A stretch of DNA of 64,000 nt. Origin: Lanius collurio (taxonomy: Eukaryota > Chordata > Aves > Passeriformes > Laniidae). The notes below the pieces were generated by a model. It was not told where the DNA came from. It was given only the letters and a program-made list of their open reading frames with translations, and did no database searches. The stretch spans positions 4,746,629 through 4,810,628 of the forward strand of contig JACBWW010000048.1 of assembly GCA_020086605.1 (NCBI GenBank), written 5' to 3'. The stretch's first letter is position 1. Every line of letters starts with the position of its first letter. Shown here piece by piece: positions 49,762 through 61,360 of this stretch. Position numbers and translations under genes: made by a program.

Positions 49762-50141
49762 CTGGAATGCCATGTTGAGTTCTAGGCTCCCTGGTACAAC
49801 AGAGAACTTAATAGACTGACTGAAGCAAAGGTGATTAAGGCACTGCAACATCTTTCATTTGAAGGGTGACAGGGATCTTACTCTGTTCAGCTTGGAGCAG
49901 AGAAGTGTTTATGGGGGGAAGGGAGGACAACACACAGCAGATTTTGTCAATATGTATGATGAAATTGAAGACAATGAAGATGAGGGAACCAGATTTTCCC
50001 CACTACTGCTCACTGATAGGATAACAGAAAATGGTAGAAATTAAAGAATATAATAATTAATCTAATTTAAAGAGAACTCTTCTGCAATGAGGGTTTTCAT
50101 ACCCAGAAAGAGGCTGTCCAGGGGTTGTGGAGTCTCCATGT
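49762..50141 (+). mobile_element. CR1 LINE, old subfamily, end of ORF2, sense
   Basis: Landmarks of the CR1 ORF2 C-terminus appear in order and heavily mutated: 'gagttctaggctccctgg', 'gattaaggcactgcaac', 'cttactctgttcagcttgga', 'ctcactgataggataacag' and 'ggggttgtggagtctcc'. The reading frame is destroyed. Homology ends at about 50141, so the 3' UTR tail is missing. Confidence 0.78.
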
Positions 50142-52771
50142 GGGGAGACAGTCNGCAGGAGAAGGAAATGGTTAAACTGAGCAACTCAATCTCCCCTCTG
50201 GTTGCAGTGTCTTAGCTCTCAATACTGGACCACTAATGTACCTTCCAGCCAACTCTGTCATTAACTTCCCTTTTTTTTAAGAGCATCCATAAGTCTCAGT
50301 GTGTAGAAGGGGGCATACAGAATTCCCATTCCTTTCTGACACTTTTCTTGTGATGAGATCATACTAGAGGATTGCTGATGCTGCATTTCTCTGTGACGGT
50401 ATTCTTACACCAGTCTTCAGGTATGCAACATCTACCAGAGGTGCTGGTTCATTATGATACCAGTAAGAAAGGCACTTAGACCAAAATATCACTTAAAATG
50501 TAGTTTTCTAGAGCCAACACTATAAAGAAAGAAGGGATAGTACAGATAATAATATTTTCCTTTTTATGCTGGGGACCCTAATTTCTACAGCATCAAACAA
50601 ATCTTCAATAAACATGCAGCAGGCCATGCAGATCACAACTTAAGAAAGCTTACCTTATTTTGCTGCTCTGAGCTCCGACAGGATTTTCTTACAAGAAAAG
50701 CAGTTCTATTCATAATGTCTACTGTTGAGACGTATGTAACACTGACATATTTGATTATAGCCTCAAATTTACTTCAAAGATGCCTACAGGAATAATATCT
50801 TTTCTAATACTCTGCTTTTAAATTTACTTATTTTGTCTATACAATCTATCTTTTAAAATCTTGATTTTGTATTAAATATATATATAGTTATTTAGAGGAC
50901 CTACTGAGTGCATCTGTGTTGAAATGCTTTTCTGTTTTGCCTAAAGGGCTGCTCTTCATTCTGTTCTACCTCAATATTATCATTCTGTTTCTTACTCTTG
51001 AGATAAATGAATTCAAATGAAGTAGATAGGAAATTCTTCCTTTGAAAGATTATAAATACAAATTTGTGTTATGCCCCAGTTCAGCTATACTATTCATTAG
51101 TTAATTCGTCCTAGAGAAATCTGAATTTACATACTTCTTCTGTTTTGGAGAAAATCAAATCCTTCCTAAGATTCTCCTAAAGTATTACTTCCAGTGTGAA
51201 ATTACTGAAATTGAAAAGCTGCACAGTAATTTAATTTAAATTAAGCTGTAGAAGTATTGTACTATTTTTTTATTATCATTGTTGATGTTAGCCTATATAT
51301 TGACACTCAAATGATTATTTGAAAGTGCATTTTGTAGTGTAGCTGATCACTGGAAACCCTATAAACTTTAACACTGTGAAGGTTAGTGGATTTACAGTGG
51401 TAACATATAATTTAACAAGATGGCCCCTAATGCAGAAAGAAAGAAGGCAATATAATAACTTGTGAAGCAAATTTCACTCGAAGAGTCAGGAGGTGATGTC
51501 AACTAGCAAAGATTTATTAGTACTTTAAGAGCCTGTGACCTAAGGAACTTCAAGCAGGAGAGACATAGGTTTTATGAGTTTACTTGAGGACATATCCTTA
51601 ATTAAGAGCCATAAAAAATATGCTGTTGAAACTCAATTGTTCTTTAGCGATCAGCTCTTCTAACATTAAATGACACCCTAAAATTTTAATGGTTTTCCAT
51701 TAGTTGAAATAATGCTGTTTAACATCTTAATGGTTATAGCAGAATGCTGTAAATTAGATAATCTATGTCCTCATCGTTATTCTGACACTTGCTTTGGTGA
51801 GGTTGAAAAGTCAGCATCTCCCTGCAACTCCTATCTTCTCCAAAATTGTAAATCAAATATTGTATCATTTTCTAGGTTTACTGCGATATTGACCTTCTCT
51901 AACTCTACAAGTATGATATCACTCAGTGGTCTTTCACATGTTTCCTTCCTAGAGTAAAACTCCCATTTTCTTAGTGGTTTCAATTTCAGTTCCTCAATTT
52001 CAACTGTGATAACCTTGGGTTATTTGGCTTCTGGTAATATAAGACAATTAAAGGACTTTCATGTAAAGTAATAAATGTCATTTGCAAAAATCTCTAAAAG
52101 TTATTGATGATTAAAAACTATCTCCACTTGTCCAACAGCCTTCTATTTATGGACAATGATACATGAACACTCATTACATGTTCTCCTCTCCCAAGCTCTT
52201 TTTCACTGTCTGTTCTTTATCTAAATTATCTCTCAGGCTCTCAGAAGTGTTGCTGGGCTTTGCTATTCTGGGATTTGCTTTAAAACTGTTATTAGGAAAT
52301 TAGTATTTATGTTATCATGGAAATGATAATATAAATGCACAGTAAGAACGCTGTTACAGGGTTGGTTTGTTTGTTTTCCCCAGGAATTCTGCTGTTGGTT
52401 CTTTTCTAGGAACTAAAAAGATTTTCACATGATGAACTGCACATCAAAGTTCATTCTTCATGCAGCTTGGACCTGATATTTTTTATTTCATGATTGTGGT
52501 GAGGATTACTTAATAGAATGCTGAAAAGACACTAGAAATATGATTTACCAACTGATTTATTACCACCTTGTGGGACATCTGACAGAAATAACAGCTCAGT
52601 TATTTCTATAGACATAGTGTTGTGTGTTCCTTTTTCATACACATTTATACAATAATTGCTTTGACAGAAATTTCAATAACCTTGTGTGTTAATACTAGTA
52701 GTGGTGATTAACTGTTAGTGACTTTTGAAGTGTACCATGATTGAAAGAAATTATAAATCCTACTTACTCTG
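50142..52771. other. AT-rich sequence, no gene seen
   Basis: One ambiguous base (N) lies at 50154. No gene is recognised. A splice-like interval at about 50372-50424 was considered and rejected. The remainder is AT-rich with short chance ORFs. Confidence 0.5.
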
Positions 52772-53326
52772 TGATGAGTCTGACTGAGATGGGACTAATT
52801 TTCTTCATAGTAGTATGGATTGGTGACTAAATCAATATTGATAATACACAGTGTTTTGGCTGTTACCAAAGAGTGGTTGCACAGCATCAAGGTTCTCTCT
52901 TTTGCTCACTCTGCTCCCACTTGTCTCCCTTAGTGATTAGCTGAAAGTATAGAAGAAGCTGGTAATGGACACAGCTGGAATAGCTGACCAGCATTGACCT
53001 AGGCACTATTCCATAACACAAGATGTGCTCAGTAATACAAGCTCATGGAAAGGAGGGGGAGGGGGGCAATAGCCAAGATTATGATGTTTGACTTCCTAAG
53101 TAACTATTATTCATGCTTTCCTGGAAGTGGCTGAAAATCTGTGTGATGATTGGAAGCAGTGAATGAATTCCTTATTTAGCTTTGCTTGAATGCACAGCTT
53201 TATTTCCCATCTATTGAACATCTAGATCCCTGAAGCTTCCCTGTAATTTTCCATGACCCACAGGAGAGGGAAGTGAGTGAGCAGCTTTGTGGGTGCTTCA
53301 CTGTTGGTCAGGGTCAGCCTACTACA
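52772..53326 (+). mobile_element. Family-B LTR, older copy, sense
   Basis: Family-B landmarks are recognisable but diverged: 'ctaattttcttcatagtag', 'attgataatacacagtg', 'gctgttaccaaagagtgg', 'acagctggaatagctgacc' and 'cactattccataacac'. The TATA region is degraded and the end reads 'gggtcagcctactaca' in place of 'gggttaaaccacaaca'. There is no adjacent viral gene. Confidence 0.75.
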
Positions 53327-54319
53327 GTCATATTCTTGCTTTTACTGTTAAATGCTAAGGCAATCAATTTATATCCATTCTAAATTAAGAAAGGATATAA
53401 AAGATTTAATCAGAAAAGTATAAAATTAAGAGGAAAATTATTTTGCAGATAAAAGTTTTAAGACTAAATTAAATTTGTATCTCTCGAGGGAATAATGATG
53501 ACTTTTTTTCTTCATTAAATTTGATACTATATCTTGAACAACTGTACCCAAAAAATCAGAAGTCAGTCATAATTTGACTTGGATTTTGCTTCGCTAGAGT
53601 AAATACAGTCCCACGTCAAGTGGGGCTTTAGTTAAAATATTTATATGCATTTATGAAGAACATGATTAAATATCTTTGACTTTTTAGAAGGTTTCATAAA
53701 TTGTTATATTCAGTATAAAGAATAAATGAAAGAAAAGACATAGAAAACTAAAATGTAAATATTCATAATGTTCAAAATGTCATGTATCTTGAGATAAAAT
53801 TACATGCTTATATTGAAAAATAAGGCTGGCTGACTTGAACTTTTCAATTCCTTGAAATCGAACCGCTTGTAAAGATTGCTATGTGATAGGTTACTGTCTT
53901 TGTACTCAGGCATCTTGGATGAGACATTGTAGGCAACAGATTGCTCAGAGTTTTTTCACTCCTGAAGCCAAGTTTCACTTAGCTGTGCTCATAAGTTTGG
54001 GTTTATTTGAATATAAATTCTAGAAGAATAACAACTCTCTCAAAACTCCTTTTTATTTTCACCTTTTTTAAAGCCCACTGCAGGCAGACAATCTATTTAG
54101 ATTTTGCAGTGGTGGGGGTAGTCTATTGGTTACCAAGAGAATAAAATACCTACCCAGTTAAAAGACAATTTCTATAGAGAAATTTATGTCATACTGTACT
54201 TTATTGCCATAATTCTTTGTAATAGTGGGGGTTTTTTATTTGTTTGTTTGTTTGGGTTTTTTTAAGTGATACTAATAAGTAAATTGAGCTTATCAGATCC
54301 ACTGTCAAAAATAATACTA
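53327..54319. other. AT-rich sequence, no gene seen
   Basis: About 1 kb between two family-B LTRs of opposite orientation. It shows no retroviral coding sequence, so the two LTRs do not bound a provirus. A TTTG-repeat tract lies at about 54228-54262. Confidence 0.55.
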
Positions 54320-54733
54320 TAGTGGTTTAGTCTCAGCTGGCAACAAAGCTCTGTGCAGCTGCTTGCTCACTCAGCACACAGCAAGCTAGGGGAGAGAAAC
54401 AGAAGAGTCAAAGTAGGAAAATTCATGGGTTGAGAAAAAAATGAAGCAAAAGCCATGTGTGCAAGCAAAGCAATGCAAGGAATTCATTCACTACTTCCCA
54501 TCTGCATGATTATGATGCTGTGTTCCCTCTTGTGCAGCTTCTTGTCTACCCCCAGCCTCCTTGCTGGTGGGATGGAGTGAGAGGCAAAAAGGCCTCGATG
54601 CTATGGAAGCCCCGTTCAGCAATAACATAAACATCCCTGTGTCATCAACACTATTTCCAGCACAAATCCTAAACACAGACCCATACTAATTACTATGCGG
54701 AAAACTAACTTTATCCCAGCAAAAACCAGCACA
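54320..54733 (-). mobile_element. Family-B LTR, antisense, shortened
   Basis: The plus strand opens with the inverted LTR 3' end (tagtggtttagtctcagctg) and closes with the inverted 5' end ('aaaactaactttatcccagc', 'aaaaaccagcaca'). At 414 bp it is about 150-200 bp shorter than the other copies. The 'tataaactgggg' promoter region and its surroundings are missing, implying an internal deletion. Confidence 0.8.
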
Positions 54734-55729
54734 GATACTTACAGCAATTAAAGCTGCATATACCTGTGTCTTTGTATCACATATCTTTGAATAGAAAGTA
54801 AGTAGACCATATCATAGGATATGAAGAGAAAAAAATTTCCTCCCATTCTGTCACAAAAGTAGGGCAACAAAAATGGATAATAAATTCTCAAGGTTTTTTT
54901 CTACCTTTATTTACTATTCAAGGCTTTTAAATTCATCTCTATTTCAGGAAGTGGTCTCTGGCTCAATTTTTATACCACTTTTAAAAAGAAATTTTCAATG
55001 TAGAAAGACCACATACTTCCACATCAAGAAGAAATTTTATTACCCGTCCTCCAATGATTTATTTTAATGAACATCAGAATTAAATAAAATGTGGAACACC
55101 TCCCAAATGCATCTAAGATTCAAACTCTCCATTAACCTTTTTGGTGTAAGCAATAGGAGTCTAAGGTTGTTTCTGTAACTTTAGACCTTTACAGTAAACA
55201 CTGATCACTAGTCAGATGTCCTAAAAACACCCTAAAAAATTTCTTGGTCTGGAAAGACTGGAAGAAACTGAAAAATTGGTAAATATTTAAGATCTTCATA
55301 ATTTATTCTATAGTATTTTTGAGTTTCTTTTTCTTGCAAATTTCCTTTATGATGGTGGTAGCTGACATAATTTTCATGAAGATATTAACTGTTGAGTTTT
55401 ATAGTGGGTACTTGTCACAAGCAAATAAAACAATAGCAGTACTATGTTAATTTGTCTTTGAAATATGTTGAGAGAGATTTGGAGTTTTTGTTTTGGTTCA
55501 GGTTTTTTTTTCTGTTTTAATTCTCCATAGGTTTTCTGAACATATGTTGAGAGGTTTTATTGCAATTTTTTTATATTTTATTTAAGCTTCATTGTTTATT
55601 TGTTTTTTTAAGCTTCACTGTTTTCTGCTCTGCTTACCAGGCACACTTATTGCCTTCTGCTGCTTCAATTCAGTCCTCAAAATTATTTAAAACCTCCTGT
55701 TGTGTTTATATTCCCCAGATCTATCCTTC
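54734..55729. other. AT-rich sequence, no gene seen
   Basis: About 1 kb, AT-rich, with small chance ORFs and no recognised repeat. Confidence 0.5.
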
Positions 55730-56306
55730 TGTTCTACCTTAGTTGGGGTAGAGTTAATTTTCTCCTGAATAGCTAATATGGTGGATTTAGAATAAGCACA
55801 ATACTGATAACACACTGATATTTGATTTGTTGCTAAGTAGTGCTTACCCTAAATCAAGAGCTTTTCAGGTTCCTGTGCTCTGCCAGTGAGCAGGTGCACA
55901 AGAAGCTGTGAGGAAGCACAACCAGGATGGCTGATCCAAACTGACCAAAGGGGTAATTCCATACCACAGAACTTCATATAGAGTATATAAACTGAGGGGA
56001 TCTGGCCAGGATGGACTGATTGCTGCTCAGAGTTGGGTTGGGCATCAGACAGCAGGAGGTGAGCAATTGTGTAGTTTACCATTCTTTTTTCCCTTGGATA
56101 TTATTTTGCCTCATTTTTTTTTGTCTCCCTTTTCATGATAATAATTATTATTTACATTATATTTTACTTAATTTAAGTTATTAAACTGTTCTTATCTTAA
56201 CCCATGGGTTTTACCTTTTTCTGTTTCTCTTTCCCATCCCACCGGGGAGGTGAATGAGCATGTGGCTGTGTTATTCATAGTTGCTGTCTGGGGTTAAACC
56301 ACAACA
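55730..56306 (+). mobile_element. Family-B LTR, best-preserved promoter, sense
   Basis: A 577-bp copy: 'ggggtagagttaattttctc', 'aatactgataacacactga', 'ttgctaagtagtgcttacc', 'ccaaactgaccaaagggg'. It has a good TATA box (gtatataaactgagg, about 55983-55997), 'tattaaactgttcttatctt' and the terminal 'gggttaaaccacaaca'. The ORF on the minus strand at 55849-56082 is inside it. It is a solo LTR with no viral genes next to it. Confidence 0.87.
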
Positions 56307-57459
56307 TCTTTCTACTGGATTCACTGACCTCTTGCATGCATGAATATAACTTCAGTATATGAGAATTTTGACAGTGCATTGGTGTAATTCTACATCTATG
56401 CATATGTCTAGCTGGAATTCATTTGTTTACTTACTCAAAGTGGGTTATACTTCAGGAACAATCACCTCAAAATGCCTATTATGGAATTTGCAGTTTTGAT
56501 CACATCACATGTTACAAAGCCATACCTTCAATTTTTATTATATTTCTATATTTTATTACATTTCTGTATCATATTTCTGAAATTCTGACTTACTCATACT
56601 GAAATAAATACACACGCATAGACTGACAATGCAGTTCAAGGACCAGAACTAAGAAAACAACACTTCATAGAGAGAAAAAATCCCCAAGAATTGGACTAAA
56701 TATAATTTTCCTTATTTACATTTAGTTTGCTTTTGAATTAGTTCTCTAAACTGTCTGAGTGTTTGCCAGCATGAAAACCAGTTACTACTCATGGCACACA
56801 TGACTGAGGATAGAGACAGAGGCAAAAAGGATAAACTCAAATTAGACTGGTGTAAGCGGGCATGGAGCTGAACTCTTAAGAAAATATGTGGGGATTTTGG
56901 CTTAGCCTAATGGAAGTTAATAGCAGATATGATTATTCTTCTTAAATACAAGGAGAAAATATTAAGATAAAAGCAGTAATTTCAAATACTGATAGGCATA
57001 AATTAGTATAAACTGGTCATGTCTAAGTTTAGGTTTGACCTTAAATGGGGTCTTTAACATGTAGTTGCTCACAATAGCAGAGGATTAAACTTAGATGATT
57101 GACAAAGTTGCTTTAAGGCCTGCGTTCCTTGAAAAATAGAAAGGGAACAAAGAAAGCCATAGGAAAATGAGGATTTTAGGAGAGGAATTGTCTGAAAATG
57201 GAGACTGGATCTGTGTATCATTAAAATAATGTATACATAGACTATCAATCTGCAAAAAGCAGTTAACATACCTAAAGATATCTTGGAAAATTTGAAGCTA
57301 AAAGTAATACAAGTATGAAACTGAAGTAGACAGTTGCTTTAAAGTATGAACATTGTTTTTTGTTCCCTGAGATATCTGTTACTGAATTTTGAGCTATGCA
57401 TGACACATTGGTGAATCTTGGGACACAAAATGCAGCTGTTTGTGGTTGCTGGAATACAT
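56307..57459. other. AT-rich sequence, no gene seen
   Basis: No recognised gene or repeat. Chance ORFs only. Confidence 0.5.
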
Positions 57460-57900
57460 AGGATCATAGAATAGTGTGGGTTGGAAGGAAATATTAAAGG
57501 TCATCTAGTCCAAACCCTCTGAAATAAACAGGTACATCTTTAACTAGATCATCTTCCTCCATGCCACATCCAACCTGATCCTGAACACTTCCAATAATAG
57601 GGCATTCACAACTTCCCTCAGCAACCTGTCCCAGTGTTTCACCATACCTGCCCCGGTATCTTTCACTGCCTGTGCATTTCTTTCTTGTCCTTTAGTTTGT
57701 CTCACAGGCCTTTACTCATCTCTGCTGATCTTTGGCCTTCTTTTATTGGTTTCTTACACATGGGGATTGAGAGATCTTGCACTCTGTGAATAATGTCTTC
57801 AAAGGTCTGTCAGCTCTTTTGAGCTCCTTTGTCCCTGAGGGCAGTTTCCCAGGGGAACCTATTGACTAACTCCAACATGACTTCTGGAACTCACAACCAA
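57460..57900 (-). mobile_element. CR1 LINE, antisense, two parts joined by a large deletion
   Basis: The first part (57460-57645) is the CR1 antisense 3' UTR ('ggatcatagaatagtgtggg', 'tctagtccaaaccctctg', 'acatccaacctgatcctg'). After about 50-100 bp of uncertain sequence the second part (about 57749-57900) matches CR1 ORF2 antisense ('gagagatcttgcactctgtg', 'ctttgtccctgagggcag', 'tttcccaggggaacctatt'). In a full element these parts are more than a kilobase apart. This is either one internally deleted copy or two separate insertions. Confidence 0.8.
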
Positions 57901-58186
57901 ATCTAGGAAATCCATTCTCAACCTTTCATCACTTACTAGACCTTTTTTTTCCCTCTTAATTACTGGGTCTTTTTCTTATTCTATTAAAACAGATAGTTAC
58001 AGAGATTGGAAGGGGTTATAGTGTACATGATTCATTTGGATATCAGAGTGAGCCTGCATGAAGTGTTATTTGCATTTTGCACACTTTTCTCCTTAAGTAT
58101 CCAATTGATCCCGATACTAAATAATTTAAAAACATTACCAAGTCTGCAATCTGAAGTGCTCAGAAGTACTTCAGAAGTAGGAATAA

Positions 58187-58405
58187 TATAGCAAATACTG
58201 CCTGTGGATATTTAATTTTATCCCTCTGTGTGTAAAGGTGGTGAAGTGTAAAGGGAAGATTGCGGAAACAGTTTATCTGCGCAATAAATTGTTAGGCACC
58301 TAGATTAAATCAGAACTCAGACAGATGGATGCAATTAAAGACTGGCCTGCTCCCAAGTTGAGAAAGCAGATGCAGCCCTTTATAGGAATGATTTCTCTTT
58401 CACTT
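58187..58405 (+). pseudogene. Ty3/Gypsy-type reverse transcriptase remnant
   Basis: One frame reads through the end of an RT domain as found in Ty3/Gypsy elements. It runs VKCKGKIAETVYLRNKLLG, then a TAG at 58301-58303, then a block ending MDAIKDWPAPKLRKQMQ followed by PFIGM. The family pattern here is a 'KC...v.YLGH' segment, then 'k..AI.dWP.P.....v.aFlG' (established knowledge). Spacing and order agree. Family positions usually YLGH read YLRN, and the downstream YYRRFI segment is not preserved before the TGA at 58406. Retroviral RTs lack this WP.P segment. It is a dead fragment with no LTR, RNase H or integrase recognised nearby. Confidence 0.62.
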
Positions 58406-60830
58406 TGACACCATGTCTTCACCTATGACCAAACCATGCAGGAAGTAAAGGCTAGAAAATAAAGTTTGCACTAATCATTTAAAGGCTATTATTAGACTAA
58501 TGAAAACCAGAAGCCGGTGAAGACTGACAATATTCTTGAGTTTTCCAGACATGCTGTTAAATTCTAGAGAGGGAATAAGTGAAAAATAGTCTCACAGATC
58601 CTTACTTATTCTTAAAAAAAAAAAAAAAAAAGGATTTATATTGATACAGTTGAAATGTCAACAGATATGATATTAAAATAGGAGAAATTTTGTTTTTGAA
58701 TAAAGCAAAGTGTTTGAAGCACAGAAAATTATATAAAAAAAAGAGAAAAAGAAAAACCTACAAGGGTGAACATTTATTTTATTTACTTTAAACTGTAATT
58801 TTGAATGCTGACTTTTTCACTAGCACACCAGAAGTCAAGAGCATTTACATTAGGGAATTTAGCTGACCTCTCACAGTAGATGTTTGACTTTAATTACAAA
58901 AACAAAATAAAACAAACCGAAGGAAAAAAAAAAAAATCAAACAAAAACCAACTTCAGTTTAACAAAAGCAGTTAAGAAAGCTTCAGTTTGTGCATTTTAA
59001 AGATGTTTGAGTTATGTCAGAAATAAAACTGTGTGAAAAGTTTTTCTTTCTTATATTTAAATTACTTACAAAATGATGTTATGGGAAGAAACTTTAGGCT
59101 AGATAAATCTAGCCTAAAGTTGGTCTTATCAGAGGAAGTTCTATATTCGGAAAATATATTAAAATATTAATAACAATATATTTTCAGAGCTAGATAATTT
59201 TACTGACTTGTATTGTTAGAAGGCTTAAGTTTTTCATCCATCATGGCCTCCACTGTTTATACTGTTAGTATCTTTCCTTCTTGTTTTCAATTTTTTTTTT
59301 TTGTTTAATTTCGTTTCTTTTTTTTTTTTTTCTGTGAAATATTTCATTACATTTATTTTGCCTTGCTATGAAGTTTGTGCAATTATATAGAGGGAGACGA
59401 AACATTAATAAAACCAAGATCTCCAGGAGGTTTTGAAAACATTAACATTTAATTTAGTAATTTAAACTTGAAACTATCACCTTACTTACTTGTCATAAAC
59501 TAAAATAATTTTTTGCAACATAGATAGTGCAGGGGCTGTGTTACCACAAAGAGCTATCTGGGGTGGATGGGAGAAGCCCATAAAATTAGAATAAATAGCC
59601 TGGTTGTTTAATTTGTCTCTTCATCTTTTTCTGCTTCCCTCTGAATGACCTGGATAGTATAGCTCTAATTGCTGGGGACATTATAACTGAATATATTTTG
59701 GTTTTGTAGGGTGTAACATAAAGGGTAAAAGTTAAAACTTTTCTTCTGTTTTGATTAACTTTGGAAAAATAGGGCAAAAAATCTTTTGCACTTTACTAAA
59801 AATGAATAGAAGTCTTGTGTCTATTAATTTCAAAATCTGCAATATGCAGTATTTCATTATTCTTATGGTCCATACAAAGCCCAAGCAAAATCAAGCTGCA
59901 CTCAAAAGCATTGGTATTGTAACACACCAAAATACCCACTTCATATTACAGTCAGTGTATATTTCCCGACTACCAATTAGCTAAATGTGAGATTCTTAAT
60001 TTAAACTCTTGCATAAAGTTGCCTGTGGAGTTGTTAGACCTGTATTTCTTGACTTTTATATGTGATGTAAGGCTAATTACTGACTGCCAATATCATAGAT
60101 CAGGCAATATTAAGCACCAACTTTTTTCAAGATTGGTCTAATTTAGCCTTTTCATTAAGTTTAGCCCTTTTTTTTTTTTTGCATTGTTAATACCCTTAGT
60201 CTTATCAGCCATCAAATATATTGATGATGATGTGATTTTCAGTTAAATAAAGTGGGGAAAAAAGAGCTGCTGCCTATAGACTAAGTGGTCTGATCTGTTG
60301 GCTGCTAATTAATTCAGGGAAAGTCTTCATATTTATTTTTCTTCTGAGCCACTAGGACACCACAGGTTCATGAATATTGTAGATGGTTTCTCTAGTCACT
60401 TAACACAGGTCACAAGTATCTCCATGTGAACATTTTAAAATCAATTTGACACAATTGTATACCAAAGTATGTGGTACTCTTAGTAAAAAAAGAAAAATTT
60501 GGCAAATAATCTCATATAGGGTTGGTCAATCTGAAATTGTTTTGTTTGGTTTTTTTTTTTTAATATAAGAGTAGTTATTATAGTCTTTTTGGCAGAAAAA
60601 TGTGTGTATATTTACAGAGAAAATTTAACTTTTTGAATAAATTATGAGAGCTGTAAAAGACAGTATTATGTACACATATATATGCACATGGATTAGTTTA
60701 TGGAGACACTGAAGGAAATTTTCCATTTAGCTACAGCAATTTTCCCACTTATATCACTACCAGTATCTGTGCTAGAAGCATATTTGTATGTCTGCAATGA
60801 GGCCTTGTATAACTTTTTAGGTTTAACCAC
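58406..60830. other. AT-rich sequence, no gene seen
   Basis: No recognised gene. It contains an A run at 58614-58631, AAAC-rich low complexity at 58898-58950, the perfect hairpin at 59090-59121 and T tracts at 59288-59332, 60169-60180 and 60551-60562. Confidence 0.55.
59090..59121. repeat. Perfect 14-bp inverted repeat with 4-nt loop
   Basis: The arms aactttaggctaga and tctagcctaaagtt are perfect reverse complements around the loop taaa, giving a 32-nt hairpin. No T-run terminator or gene adjoins it. Confidence 0.95.
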
Positions 60831-61360
60831 TGTTGTGGTTTTTCTCAGGCATCTGAGACCCACATGACTGCTTTGCTTGCTTCCCTTCAGTGGGATGGGG
60901 GAGAAAATTGAAAAAGGTAAAAGTGAAAAATCTCATGGGTTGAATTAAGAGCATCTCAAAAGGTAGAACAAAAACTGTGCACAGAAGCAAAACAAAACAA
61001 GCAATTCATTCATGCCCATTGCACAGAACAGTTACTTGGGAAGACAATCACCGTAAGTTTGCACGTCTCCCATTCTTCCACCAGCTTTATATGCTGAGTG
61101 TGACACCACATGTTATGGAATAACCCTTGGTCAGTTGAGTTCAGATGTCCTGGAAGTGTCTCCTACCAGCTTCCTGTGCACCTCCAGCCTCTTCACTGGT
61201 GGGGAGGTGTAGATAAGCAGAAAAGGCCATGGATCTGTGTGAGCACTGCTGAGCAATGGGTAACACACCCCTCTGTTATCAGCACTGTTTTGTTCATTAA
61301 CCAAAAATCATATGAGCTGCTGTAAAGAAAACTAACTCACACCCAGCCAAAACCAGTACA
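60831..61360 (-). mobile_element. Family-B LTR, antisense
   Basis: The plus strand starts with the inverted 3' end (tgttgtggtttttctcagg), then 'cttcagtgggatggggga' and 'aaaatctcatgggttgaat'. It continues with an inverted promoter region ('cagctttatatgctgagtg'), 'ttatggaataacccttggtc' and the inverted 5' end ('aactaactcacacccagcc', 'aaaaccagtaca'). It is moderately diverged. The 71-codon ORF at 61110-61325 is inside it. Confidence 0.82.

Noticed and set aside
50372..50424. Exon-like interval (acceptor at about 50371, donor cag|gtatgc)
   Set aside because: The acceptor has a purine-interrupted tract (gatcatactag). A short open frame of this length is common by chance, and no supporting feature was seen.
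53327..54319. Two neighbouring family-B LTRs (52772 and 54320) as a provirus
   Set aside because: They are in opposite orientation and the DNA between them has no gag, pol or env similarity.
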